Part shown: piece after piece, positions 27,248 to 35,952 of the stretch | How the letters are laid out: each line of letters starts with the position of its first letter | Position numbering within the stretch: position 1 is the stretch's first letter | Assembly (NCBI GenBank): GCA_963718775.1 | Contig: OY970377.1 | Span: 1,302,001-1,366,000 of the forward strand | Length of the DNA stretch: 64,000 nucleotides | From: VRUE01 sp963718775 | Lineage (GTDB): Bacteria; Actinomycetota; Thermoleophilia; Solirubrobacterales; 70-9 | Direction: 5' to 3' | Translations under genes and position numbers: made by a program | Notes under the pieces: model-generated | What the model was told of the DNA's origin: nothing | The model's input: the letters and a program-made list of their open reading frames with translations, nothing else | Databases searched by the model: none

Positions 27248-28820
27248 ATGCACCTACCCCTAGCGCTGACAACCGCCGAAAAGATCCAGGAATTCTTCTT
27301 CGACTGGTACCCCGTCTTCGGGGTCTTCTTCATGGCCTGCCTGCTGCTCGTCTTCCTCAGGCTGATGCGCAGCACGGTCGGCTCGACCAAACCGGAGACG
27401 GTGAAGGCGAGCAAGACCGAGCCGGTGCTCTGGGACGAGGTGCAGGGCGTCGACGCGGCCAAGGACGAGCTGATGGACGTCGCCGAGTGGCTGCGCGACC
27501 CGGATCGCTTCGCGGCGCTCGGGGCGCAGCCGCCCCGCGGTGTGCTGCTCTTCGGCCCCCCCGGGACCGGCAAGACGATGCTGGCGCGGGCCGTGGCCGC
27601 GCAGGCCGGCGTTGACTTCTTCGCCGCCTCGGGATCGAGCTTCGTCGAGATGTTCGTCGGGAGGGGTGCCGCACGAATCAGGCGGCTGTTCAAGGAAGCG
27701 CGCAAGTCGGGGCGAGCGGTGATCTTCATCGACGAGCTCGACGCGGTGGGGGGTGCGCGCAGTGGAGGAGGCGGCGACGGCGGCTCCAGTGAGCGCGAGC
27801 AGGCGCTCAACCAGCTGCTGGTCGAGCTCGACGGATTCGAGCGCGACCCCGGCACGGTGATCGTCATCGCCGCCTCCAACCACGTCGACAAGCTCGACCA
27901 CGCGCTGCTGCGACCGGGCCGCTTCGACCGCCAGGTGCTGGTCTCGCCGCCCGATCGCGACGGTCGCGAGGCGATCCTGCGCGCCCACGCCAAGGGCAAG
28001 CCGCTCGGCCGACGACCTCGACCTGACCGACGTCGCCCGCAAGACGACGGGGATGACCGGCGCGCAGCTCGCCAACGCGCTCAACGAGGCGGCGATCATC
28101 GCCGGCCGCGCCGGGCGCAAGGCGACGGCCCGCGAGGACCTCGACGAGGCGCTGCTGCGCCAGTCGGTCGGCTCGCAGCAGGCACGACGGCTGAACCAGA
28201 AGGAGCGCCGCATCGTCGCCTACCACGAGGCGGGCCACGCGCTCTGCCGGCGCCTGCTCGGCCTCGACCCGCCGGAGATCCTCAGCATCGTCCCGCGCGG
28301 GCCGGCGCTCGGCTTCGTCGGCCACTCGCCGCAGGAGGACACCTACCTGAAGTCCCGCGACGAGCTGCTCGACGAGATCGTCACCCTGCTGGGCGGCCGC
28401 GCCGCCGAGGAGGAGGTGCTGGGCAGCTCCTACTCCGGCGCCAGTCGACGACCTCGCCCGGGTGCACGCCGTCTGCAAGCAGATGGTCGGCGAGTTCGGC
28501 ATGGGAGTTGCAATCGACGCCGACGGGGCGCCGCCGATCGCCCTGCCGACCGGCGACTACGCGCTCTCGGACCGCACCCGCCGCGACGTCGACCTGGCGG
28601 CGATGAAGCTGGCCCGCGAGGCCTACCGCCGCGCCCGCACCCTGCTCGCCACCAACCGCGAATGCCTCGACGATCTGGCGGCCAACGCGCTCGAGCGCGA
28701 GACGCTCACCCGCGAGGACCTCGACGAGATCTTCGCCGCGCACGAGCTGCACGAGCGGGCTCAAGCGCCGGCCCTGCTCGAGCGCGCCGTTACCGACGCT
28801 TGCCACGGAGTCCGCCGAGC
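27248..28820 (+). CDS. FtsH-like AAA+ membrane protease (frame-broken, short N-terminus)
   Basis: ATP-dependent zinc metalloprotease related to FtsH. It begins at ATG 27248. One transmembrane helix (VFGVFFMACLLLVFLRL) is followed directly by the AAA+ domain: GPPGTGKT (Walker A), VIFIDELDAVGG (Walker B) and LRPGRFDRQV (second region of homology). After an extra base near 28010 come TGMTGAQLANALNEAA and the zinc site YHEAGHALCRR (HExxH), then GGRAAEEEV. Another extra base near 28445 precedes VHAVCKQMVGEFGMG and DLAANALERETLTREDLDEI. Canonical FtsH has two helices around a periplasmic domain; here only one is seen. The C-terminal end is approximate. Confidence 0.85.
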
Positions 28821-28842
28821 CCAGGTAGCATTCTCGGCACCA

Positions 28843-29732
28843 GTGGCGTACCGCAACGACGATTCCGACTACTACTTCCCGCCCGGCCGCTCGGTGGCGC
28901 GGCGGGTGCACGGCGAGCGCGCCGTCGGCCTGCTCTACGGCCAGCGGGCGCTGCTGATCGGCGCACTGGAGCCGCTCACTTACACCGGCACGATGCTGAG
29001 CACCGCCGCCGGCGACCGGCCCTTCCAGCGCCTCGCCCGCACCGCCAAGATCCAGGAGACGATCCTGCTCGGCACCCGCGAGGAAGCCGACAAGGCGCTG
29101 GCCGTCGTGCACCGCTGCACGAGCGGGTCAAGGGCACGCTGCCCGAGGCGGCGGGCGTCACACCCGGCCGGCACCTCCTACTCCGCCTTCGACCCGGAGC
29201 TGATGCTGTGGACGCTGGCGGTGATCGCCGACTCGGGCCGGGCGATGTACGAGACGATGGTGCGACCGCTCAGCGACGCCGAGCGCGAGGACCTCTGGCA
29301 GGACTACGTGCGCTTCGGCGAGCTCTTCGGCCTGCCGCGCAGCGAGGTGCCTGGCAGCTACCGCGAGTTCAGCGCCTGGTGGGAGGAACGGATGTCCTCG
29401 CCGGATCTGCAGGCGACCGAGCACGGCCTGGAGATGGCGCCGCTGGTCGCCTTCGAGCAACCGGTGCCGGGCCCGGCACGCGGCAACCTCGTCGCCCAGA
29501 ACCACATCATCAAGGGCACCCTGCCGCCGCGGGTGCGGGAAATCTTCGGCATCCGCTGGAGCCGCGCCCACGAGACTGAGCTTCCGCGCGATGACCGCCG
29601 CGCACCGCCGCGCCCGCCACTTCTTCCCGCGCCAGATGCGACGCGGCCGCAACGACGTCTTCTTCGACTCGTCACCAAAGAGAGAGCGCCCGCGGCGGCA
29701 CCAGGACGCCGCAGCTCCGCGTCAGCGCCTGA
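28843..29732 (+). CDS. Oxygenase MpaB / DUF2236 family protein (frame-broken)
   Basis: Heme-type DUF2236 family protein, related to latex-clearing proteins and MpaB oxygenases. GTG 28843 opens YYFPPGRSVARRVHGE, then GLLYGQRALLIGALEP, FQRLARTAKIQETILLGT, TSYSAFDPELMLWTLAVIAD and GSYREFSAWWEERM. The known family places a His ligand in the region after the FDP block. An extra base near 29115 and another near 29577 shift the frame; the TGA at 29730-29732 is the likely true stop after one more correction. TAGCAT at 28826-28831 lies just upstream. The plus-strand frame is open far beyond, into the convergent gene, but that part is antisense. Confidence 0.75.
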
Positions 29733-29787
29733 CGACGCCGACGACGAACGCGCGCGGCGATCGGCCGGGCTTCGCTTCCCGCCCCGG

Positions 29788-30585
29788 CTATTCCTTGACT
29801 TTGCAGGGCCGGAAGAAGGTGCCCGAGAGGAAGGTGCCGTCTTTGAAGGTGAACTCGCCGCGAGCCTGGAGGTGGCCGGTTTCGCAGCGGGCGTTGACGT
29901 AGCTGTGCTTCTTGCCCTTGAAGGTCCATTTGCGATCGACGGTGATCCGGCCGGAGATCGGGTGGCCGTAGCCGCCGGCGATCTTCGGGATCTTGGCTTC
30001 GGTGCGGTAGCCGTAGACGCCGTTGTTGATCTTTTCGATCACGACCGGAACGATGAACGTAGTCGCGATCGGGATCGTCGTGTAGGCGTGGGCGAGGACG
30101 GTGTCGTCGCCGTGCACCTTCGGCCCGTTGAAGAGCGTGATCGGCGACGAGGCCGGGATCGGACCCTGTTCCGGGAACTTGACGATCGCCGTGCCAAAGC
30201 CCTTGCCGACGATCGCCCCGGGACAGGCCTTGCGGGCCGCGGGCACGTTGGTGGCCTGGAGCTTCCCGGCCGTGCAGACCGGCAGGCCGGTCGTGTCGAC
30301 CGAGCCGTGGCGGTCGAATTCGAGCGTCAGCGTTTCGAGGATCGGCGGCAGTTCGCCGGAGACCGTCGAGATCTTGCCGCCGCCGTAGATCGAGATCGGA
30401 GCGTCGTGGTGCTTCGGCAGCGCTTCGGGATGGAAGCCTCCGCGACCGATGATGATGAGGTCGCCGACGCGAAGTTCGACCCGGTTGACGTCACGCACCG
30501 CGGCCGCGGTGCCGGCCAGCGCGAGCGCCGCGAACAGCGCCATGGGCAACGCCAGCAGCTTCCTCTTGAGGCGACGTCTCTTCAC
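29788..30585 (-). CDS. Secreted protein, tandem paralogue family, copy 1
   Basis: A 265-aa exported protein with a basic start and signal peptide (LLALPMALFAALALAGTAAA). The conserved core is GRGGFHPEALPKHHDAPISI, then GELPPILETLTLEFDRHG, DTTGLPVCTAGKLQ, SSPITLFNGPK, GYGHPISGRITVDRK and KWTFKGKKHSYVNARCETGH. One Cys pair (VCTAGKL...KACPG) and a C-terminal RPCKVKE suggest disulfides. No catalytic motif is evident and the function is unknown. It is the most 3' of three head-to-tail copies and the best preserved together with copy 2. Confidence 0.75.
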   Translation of the reverse strand: MKRRRLKRKLLALPMALFAALALAGTAAAVRDVNRVELRVGDLIIIGRGGFHPEALPKHHDAPISIYGGGKISTVSGELPPILETLTLEFDRHGSVDTTGLPVCTAGKLQATNVPAARKACPGAIVGKGFGTAIVKFPEQGPIPASSPITLFNGPKVHGDDTVLAHAYTTIPIATTFIVPVVIEKINNGVYGYRTEAKIPKIAGGYGHPISGRITVDRKWTFKGKKHSYVNARCETGHLQARGEFTFKDGTFLSGTFFRPCKVKE

Positions 30586-30607
30586 TGTCGATCCCGTGAG
30601 GCGCTCC

Positions 30608-31405
30608 CTACTTCAGGACCTTGCAGGGCCGGAAGAAGTTCCCCGTGAGGCGCGTGCCGTCGTCGAAGCCGAACGTGCCCTTTGCCTGCAGGCGTCCCGT
30701 TTCGCAGCGGGCGTTGACGTAGCTGTGCTTCTTGCCCTTGAAGGTCCATTTGCGGGCGATCGTTATATGACCGGAGATCGGGTGGCCATAGCCGTTGACG
30801 ATTTTCGGGATGTTCGCTTCGGCCCGGTAGCCGTAGATGCCGTTGCTGATCTTTTCGATCACGACCTGGAAGAGGACCGTGGACGGCGCCGGCACGTCGA
30901 GGTGCGCGTGGACGAAGATCGTGTCGTTGCCGCCCTTCTTCGGGCCGTTGAAGAGCGTGATCCCCGTGCTCGCCGGGATCGGAGCCTGTTCGGGGAGCTT
31001 GACGATCACGGACCCAGAGCCCCTGCCGACGATCGCGTCCCCGCAGGCGCGCCGCGCTGCTGGCACGTCGGTGGCGACGAGCTTGCCCCTGGTGCAGACG
31101 GCCAGGCCGGTCGTGTCGACGGAGCCGTGGCGATCGAATTCGAAGGTGATCTCGTTGAGGATCGGCGGCAGTTCGCCTGACACCGTCGAGAGCTTGCCGC
31201 CTCCGTAGATTTCGATCGGCGCGTCGTGGTGCTTCGGCAGCGTTTCCGGCCGGAAACCGCCGTTCCCGACGATGAGAAGGTCGCCGGCGCGAAGTTCCAC
31301 GCGTTCGACCTTTTTGACCGCGCTCGCCGTGCCCACCAGCGCAAACAGGGCCAGCGCCAGCAGCGACACCGACAGCAGCTTCCTCTGTCCAAAGACTCTC
31401 TTCAT
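30608..31405 (-). CDS. Secreted protein, tandem paralogue family, copy 2
   Basis: 265 aa, same length as copy 1 and alignable throughout. It has a signal peptide (LLSVSLLALALFALVGTASA) followed by GNGGFRPETLPKHHDAPIEI, GELPPILNEITFEFDRHG, DTTGLAVCTRGKLVATDV, ITLFNGPKKGGNDTIFVHAH, GYGHPISGHITIARK and the shared KWTFKGKKHSYVNARCETG. It starts 22 nt upstream of copy 1's stop-side neighbour region and lies 13 nt downstream of copy 3, so the three probably form one operon. Conservation of every Cys suggests the fold is maintained in both copies. Confidence 0.75.
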   Translation of the reverse strand: MKRVFGQRKLLSVSLLALALFALVGTASAVKKVERVELRAGDLLIVGNGGFRPETLPKHHDAPIEIYGGGKLSTVSGELPPILNEITFEFDRHGSVDTTGLAVCTRGKLVATDVPAARRACGDAIVGRGSGSVIVKLPEQAPIPASTGITLFNGPKKGGNDTIFVHAHLDVPAPSTVLFQVVIEKISNGIYGYRAEANIPKIVNGYGHPISGHITIARKWTFKGKKHSYVNARCETGRLQAKGTFGFDDGTRLTGNFFRPCKVLK

Positions 31406-31418
31406 CGGCTGACGACCC

Positions 31419-32222
31419 CTACTTACGTACGTCGCAGGGCAGGAAGAAGGTCGCGTTCAGCACAGACTGGCTGCCTCTGCCGCTGGGCCGGCGTGTCTTC
31501 CACACCGCCTTTGAAGCTGAATTCACCGCGGACCACGAAGTGACCGGTTTCGCAGCGGGCGTTGATGTAGCTGTGCTTCTTGCCCTTGAAGGTCCATTTG
31601 CTGCCGACTTCTGGCCGAGCCCGCGATCGGGTGGCCATAGCCGCCGGCGATCTTCGGGATTTTCACGACGACTCGATAGCCGTAGGGGCCCTTGTTGATT
31701 TTTTCGATCACGATCGGGACGATGAAGGTCGCCGGGCCGGGGTAGTCGAGGTGGGCGTGGGCGATGATCGTGTCGTCGCCGCCCTTCTTCGGGCCGTTGA
31801 AGAGCGTGATCGGCGAGCCGACCTTGATCGGCGCCTGTTCGGGGAACTTGACGACAGCGCTGCCGAAGCCTTCGCCGACGATCGCGTCCTTGCAGGCGCG
31901 GCGGGCGGCCGGCACGTCGGTGGCGACGAGTTTGCCCTTGGTGCAGACCGCGAGACCGGTGGTGTCGAGGGCGCCGTGCTTGTCGAATTCGAGGACGAAC
32001 TTGTCGAGGATCGGAGGAAGTTCGCCGGAGATCGTGGAGAGTTTGCCTCCGCCGTGGGTGGTGATCGGCGCGTTGACGAACTTCGGCAGCGCTTTCGGCG
32101 CGAAGCCGCCTTCGGCATCGAGCACCAGAGTCCCCAACCCGCACGTGCGTTTTGAAAGCACTGGCTGTGCCGACCACGACAAGAAGCGCCAGAAGCGCCC
32201 CAATTACGACCTTCTTCTTCAT
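31419..32222 (-). CDS. Secreted protein, tandem paralogue family, copy 3 (frame-broken)
   Basis: First gene of the trio. ATG 32222 opens a signal peptide (KKKVVIGALLALLVVVGTAS). The family core is found in three successive frames: PKALPKFVNAPITTHGGGK, GELPPILDKFVLEFDKHG, DTTGLAVCTKGKLVATDV and GYGHPIAGS in one, KWTFKGKKHSYINARCETG in the next, and FFLPCDVRK at the end in the third. Breaks lie near 32150, 31620 and 31490. Copies 1 and 2 are unbroken, so this copy could be decaying, but the breaks resemble the insertion pattern seen in essential genes elsewhere in the window. Confidence 0.7.
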   Translation of the reverse strand: MKKKVVIGALLALLVVVGTASAFKTHVRVGDSGARCRRRLRAESAAEVRQRADHHPRRRQTLHDLRRTSSDPRQVRPRIRQARRPRHHRSRGLHQGQTRRHRRAGRPPRLQGRDRRRRLRQRCRQVPRTGADQGRLADHALQRPEEGRRRHDHRPRPPRLPRPGDLHRPDRDRKNQQGPLRLSSRRENPEDRRRLWPPDRGLGQKSAANGPSRARSTATSTPAAKPVTSWSAVNSASKAVWKTRRPSGRGSQSVLNATFFLPCDVRK

Positions 32223-32312
32223 CCTGCCTCCCGTCCCTTGTTCCGGTACGGATCCGATCTCGTCCCGGACCCTGAACTGCCACCCCAGGATAGCGATGGC
32301 CCTGACCTTTGG

Positions 32313-33068
32313 CTAGCGAGCCAAATCTCGCTTGGCCGAGACGAACTGGGCGAAACCGGTGACGCGCTGGTCGACATCGACCAAGCCGCCTGCCGGTCAG
32401 CGCCCGGTCAGCTCGAAGCGATCGAAGATCCTCACACCGCTCAAACCCCGCACAACGCGATTGTCGCTGTCGCCGGCAGCAACCCCCGGTGACAGCTGGA
32501 GAGCAGCGCCACCCGTCCGCCGGGCGCCAGCACCCGGACGATCTCGCCGATCGCCCGCAGCGGCTCCTCGATCAGGTAGAGGGCGGCAAAGCAGCAGACC
32601 GCGTCGAAACTGCCGTCGCGAAAGGGCAGATCGCAGGCGTCGCCACGGATGTAGGCGACGTTGTCGCTCTCGGTGTCCCTGACCGCGACCGCTCAGCATC
32701 GACTCGGAAGCATCGAGGCCGACGACCAGGCCATCGCCGGCAGCGGCCGCGAAGTCGCGGGTGAAGTTGCCGGGACCGCAGGCGACGTCGAGCACCCGGT
32801 CGCCGGGCGAGATCGAGAGCATCTCGAGCGCCAGCCGATGCTCCTCCCGCGGCCCGGTCAAGCCCATCAGCAGGCGACCGCCGACCGGCCGCCAGAAGCG
32901 CTGGTAGACCTGCGGCAGCACCCGGCTGACCATCAACCGCTGGCCAAAGCCGTCGCCGGTCGGGTCCTCTTCGCCGAGCAGATCCAGGTAGCCGTGACGG
33001 GCATCGACCGTCCGCGGCCGCCGATCCGGCTCGAAGAGCTCCAGCGCTTGATCGATCGGCGACGACAA
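32313..33068 (-). CDS. SAM-dependent class I methyltransferase (frame-broken)
   Basis: A UbiE-like methyltransferase. The N-terminus from ATG 33068 includes a 70-residue leader, then GDRVLDVACGPGNFTRDFAA (SAM motif I) and GLVVGLDASESML (motif II). After a frame change near 32690 it reads DACDLPFRDGSFDAVCCFAA and GEIVRVLAPGGRVALLSSCH, then SGVRIFDRFELTG in the original frame. The last part (VDVDQRVTGFAQFVSAKRDL) is in yet another frame and ends at TAG 32313-32315, extending the gene beyond the obvious open frame. Substrate unknown. It ends next to a tRNA gene. Confidence 0.8.
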
Positions 33069-33069
33069 G

Positions 33070-33142
33070 TGGGCGGTACTGGGCTCGAACCAGTGACCTC
33101 CTGCTTGTAAGGCAGGCGCTCTCCCAACTGAGCTAACCGCCC
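33070..33142 (-). tRNA. tRNA-Val (anticodon TAC)
   Basis: Minus-strand cloverleaf with acceptor stem GGGCGGT/ACCGCCC and an A discriminator. The D-arm is GCTCAGTTGGGAGAGC, the anticodon stem CCTGC/GCAGG encloses loop CTTACAA (anticodon TAC), and the T-arm contains TGGTTCGAGCCCA. CCA is not encoded. The methyltransferase ATG is only 1 nt away from the tRNA 3' end. Confidence 0.97.
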
Positions 33143-33212
33143 AGGCCTTGTCTGATTATGGAACACGCGGAGGGAGATGGGGGCGCGGCTGCCGGAATGG
33201 GAGACTGCCGGC

Positions 33213-33579
33213 GTGAGATTCGAGGTCTTCTGGCGGGTGGCGGTGGTGCAGCTCGTCGCCGTGGCGGTGCTCTCGCTGCTGCTTCGGCGCGGTCTTCTCG
33301 CATGGCTTCTTCGAGAGCTGGGGCTGGTTCGTCGGCCCGGCCACCTGGCTCGGCTGCGCCTGGATCACCGCCCGGGTGGTCGGCCTGGAGCCGGCGCCGA
33401 CGCTGCTGTGGGCGGTGCTGGCCGGCGTCGTCAGCGGGCTCGCCGTGCTGATCGGGCTGCACTGGCTCGGCGCTCTCGTCGCAGTCGTCCTCTTCGCCTA
33501 CCTCTGCGCGCGTGACCCTCGTGTTGCTAGCCTGAGCGACCGAATGAACGTTCACTCAACTGGAGGCGAGATCTTGTGA
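33213..33579 (+). CDS. Small integral membrane protein (one frame break)
   Basis: After removing one extra base near 33285 this is a protein of about 121 aa starting at GTG 33213 (RFEVFWRVAVVQLVAVAVLS). It has three to four transmembrane helices, including FFESWGWFVGPATWLGCAWI in the repaired frame and LLWAVLAGVVSGLAVLIGLH. No family is recognised. Its 3' end overlaps the operator and promoter region of the following SDR gene, so the true stop may be slightly earlier. Confidence 0.6.
33543..33556. promoter_or_regulatory. Probable TetR operator
   Basis: AATGAACGTTCACT contains the perfect 10-nt palindrome TGAACGTTCA (33545-33554). It sits just upstream of the SDR-TetR gene pair and after a TAGCCT -10-like box. 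The TetR encoded 3' of the SDR is the likely ligand-responsive repressor. Confidence 0.55.
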
Positions 33580-34529
33580 GTTGGAGCAGCGACGGACATT
33601 CCCGACCAGACGGGCCGCACAGCCGTCGTCACCGGCGCCAACGGGGGCCTCGGGCTGGAGACCGCTCGCGCCCTGGCGGCTGCGGGCGCCGACGTCGTGA
33701 TCGCGGCCCGCAACCAGGAGCGAGCCGCGGAGGCAGTGAGCGGATATCCGCGACGGGCGTTCCGGGCGCCTCGCTGAAGGTCGTCGAGCTCGACCTCGGC
33801 TCGCTGGAGTCGGTGCGCAAGGCCGCCGGCGGAGATCCTCGCCGCGCACGAGACGATCGACATCCTCGTCAACAACGCCGGCGTGATGGGCATCCCCGAG
33901 CGCAAGACCGTCGACGGCTTCGAGATGCAGTTCGGCGTCGACCACCTCGGCCATTTCGCGCTCACGGCGCAGCTGATGCCGGCGCTGCTGAGAGCCGACG
34001 CGGCGCGGATCGTCACCGTGACCAGCACGGCGCACCACATGGGCAGGGCCGTCGACCCCAAGAATCCCCACCTCGACGGGCGTTACGGGCCCTGGCGCGC
34101 CTACGGCCAGGCCAAGCTCGCCAACTTCCACTTCGGCCTCGGACTGCATCGGCAACTCGCCGCGGCGGGGCTGCCGGCGGCGAGCCTCGTCGCCCATCCC
34201 GGCCTCTCCAACACGGAGCTGCAGGCGGTCAGCGTGGAGGAGACCGGCGGCGGCCTCTCGCAGCGGTTCTTCCTGCGGCTGACCCGCACGGTCGGCATGT
34301 CACCCGGCGCAGGGCGCACTCTCGCAGCTGCGAGCGGCAACCGACCCCGGCGCCAGCAGTGGCGAGTTCTACGGCCCGCTCTTCGTCAACAGCGGCCCGC
34401 CCGGTGCGCAAGCCGATCCTGCGCCGGCTCGGCATGGACCGGGCGATCGATCGCCTCTGGGAGGTCTCCGAGCGCGAGACCGGCCTGAAGATCGAGGTCG
34501 CCGGCGCCAGCACGGCCGCCGCCAGCTGA
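33576..34529 (+). CDS. Short-chain dehydrogenase/reductase (frame-broken)
   Basis: SDR of the retinol dehydrogenase/protochlorophyllide reductase-like type. GTG 33576 follows GGAGG by 9 nt. Blocks across frames: TAVVTGANGGLGLETA (cofactor binding), LVNNAGVMGIPE, VDHLGHFALTAQLMP, YGQAKLANFHFGL (Tyr-xxx-Lys) and VAHPGLSNTELQ. The C-terminus is RRLGMDRAIDRLWEVSE. The first break, AGCAGCGACGGACATT where AGCAGCGCGGACATT is expected, is one extra A. Other breaks lie near 33740, 33830 and 34330. The next gene starts 4 nt after it, so SDR and TetR form an operon. Confidence 0.85.
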   Translation: MSWSSDGHSRPDGPHSRRHRRQRGPRAGDRSRPGGCGRRRRDRGPQPGASRGGSERISATGVPGASLKVVELDLGSLESVRKAAGGDPRRARDDRHPRQQRRRDGHPRAQDRRRLRDAVRRRPPRPFRAHGAADAGAAESRRGADRHRDQHGAPHGQGRRPQESPPRRALRALARLRPGQARQLPLRPRTASATRRGGAAGGEPRRPSRPLQHGAAGGQRGGDRRRPLAAVLPAADPHGRHVTRRRAHSRSCERQPTPAPAVASSTARSSSTAARPVRKPILRRLGMDRAIDRLWEVSERETGLKIEVAGASTAAAS

Positions 34530-34533
34530 CGAC

Positions 34534-35103
34534 GTGGGCGCTGGTGACCTGGACCGAGCTGCCGCGGTGCGGCAGGCGCTGCGCACACTGGTCGCCCGGC
34601 GGGGGTTCCACGGCGCTTCGATGAACGCGATCGCCGCTGAGGCGGGGGTCGCCACCGGCACCGCCTACACCCATTACGGCTCCAAGGACGACCTCGTCCT
34701 CGCCGCCTACCTGGAGACGAAGGCGGAGCTGAGCGACGCCGTCACCGCCCAGATCGATCCCGAGGCCGACGCGGCCGAGCGCTTCCGCGGCATGTGGCTG
34801 GCGAGCTACCGGCACCTGGCGGGCAAACCCGACCATGCGCGCTTCCTGCTCCAGGTCGACAGCTCTCCCTACCGGGCACGCGCCTATGAGGCGCTCGCTC
34901 GCGAGGGCGACCCGATCCTCGAACAGGCGACCGCCCCCGCCCTGGCCGACCGGCTCCTGCCACTGCCGCTTGACGTGCTCTACGAGCTCGGTCTGGCGCC
35001 GGCCGTGCGGCTCGCCGCCAGCGGCACGGAGTTGAGCGACGCCGAACTCGAGGCGATCTCGGATGCCTGCTGGCGGGCGGTCACCCGCCCCGAGGCCACC
35101 TAG
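34534..35103 (+). CDS. TetR family transcriptional regulator
   Basis: A 189-aa intact TetR regulator from GTG 34534. The helix-turn-helix reads ASMNAIAAEAGVATGTAYTH followed by YGSKDDLVLAAYL, a canonical TetR recognition region. The C-terminal helical domain binds an unknown ligand. It is co-transcribed with the upstream SDR and probably binds the TGAACGTTCA palindrome at 33545, controlling its own operon. Confidence 0.92.
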   Translation: MGAGDLDRAAAVRQALRTLVARRGFHGASMNAIAAEAGVATGTAYTHYGSKDDLVLAAYLETKAELSDAVTAQIDPEADAAERFRGMWLASYRHLAGKPDHARFLLQVDSSPYRARAYEALAREGDPILEQATAPALADRLLPLPLDVLYELGLAPAVRLAASGTELSDAELEAISDACWRAVTRPEAT

Positions 35104-35147
35104 ACAGCAATGCGCGAGAATCGAGCGATGAGCATCCGGGGGACGGC

Positions 35148-35903
35148 GTGGACCTAGGGCTGGAGGGACGCGTCGCCCTGGTGATGGGCGCCAGCCGCGG
35201 CATCGGCCGCGCGATCGCGGCGGCGCTGGCGCGCGAAGGCGCGAGGGTCGCGATCGCCAGCCGCTCCGAGGAGAAGCTCGACGAGGCGGCAGCGGAGATC
35301 GGCGAGGCGGCGACGCCGTTCGTCGCCGACGCCTCCGACCTCGACCGCCTCGCCGCCCTGCCCGGCGAGGTCGACGAGGCGCTCGGCCCGGTCGAGATCC
35401 TCGTCGCCAACACCGGCGGGCCGCCCTTCGGCGGCGCCCTCGACCACGAGCTCGACGATTGGGAGACCGCCTACCGCTCGCTCGTCCTGGCCCCGCGCGT
35501 GCTGGCCGGCGCCGTCCTGCCGGGAATGCGCGAGCGCGGCTGGGGCCGGATCGTCAACGTCGGCTCCAGCTCGACCCGCGAGCCGATCCCCGGCCTCAAC
35601 CTCTCCAACTCGCACCGCATGGCCGCGGTCGGCTTCCTCAAGACGCTCTCGCGCGAGGTCGCCGCCGACGGGATCACCGTCAACACCGTCGCCACCGGCC
35701 GCTTCGGCACCGAACGTCTGGCCGACGCCAGTGGCTCGCTCGACGGCGCCGAAGAGGCCGCCAAGCAGGAAGTCCCCGCGGCACGCCTCGGCCGCCCCGA
35801 GGAGTACGGCGACCTCGTCGCCTTCCTCTGCTCCGACCGCGCCGCTTACATCACCGGCACCGTCATCCCGATCGACGGTGGCCTGCTCCGCTCAGCCTTC
35901 TGA
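35148..35903 (+). CDS. FabG-like SDR with altered catalytic tetrad
   Basis: A 251-aa SDR from GTG 35148. The cofactor motif GASRGIGRA is intact, and the C-terminus AYITGTVIPIDGGLLRS is typical of FabG-like reductases. However, NNAG is replaced by ANTGG, and where Tyr-xxx-Lys should follow the active-site Ser (NVGSSSTREP) the sequence is LSNSHRMAAVGFLKTLSRE, with no Tyr at the expected place. Related 'SDR family oxidoreductases' with this variant exist, but their reaction is unclear, so catalysis may differ or be lost. It is followed by a hairpin terminator. Confidence 0.85.
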   Translation: MDLGLEGRVALVMGASRGIGRAIAAALAREGARVAIASRSEEKLDEAAAEIGEAATPFVADASDLDRLAALPGEVDEALGPVEILVANTGGPPFGGALDHELDDWETAYRSLVLAPRVLAGAVLPGMRERGWGRIVNVGSSSTREPIPGLNLSNSHRMAAVGFLKTLSREVAADGITVNTVATGRFGTERLADASGSLDGAEEAAKQEVPAARLGRPEEYGDLVAFLCSDRAAYITGTVIPIDGGLLRSAF

Positions 35904-35917
35904 ACGCCGAGACCGTC

Positions 35918-35942
35918 TCAACCCGCCTATTTCGCGGGTTGA
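35918..35942. terminator. Hairpin terminator between convergent genes
   Basis: TCAACCCGC (35918-35926) pairs perfectly with GCGGGTTGA (35934-35942) around a 7-nt loop. It lies between the SDR and lysS stop codons. Confidence 0.7.
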
Positions 35943-35952
35943 CGCGGTTTCG

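Noticed and set aside
28462..30648. A 728-codon protein joining the FtsH C-terminus, DUF2236 and downstream sequence
   Set aside because: The last third is antisense to two conserved secreted paralogues. The first two parts are separate genes with a promoter-like TAGCAT between them.
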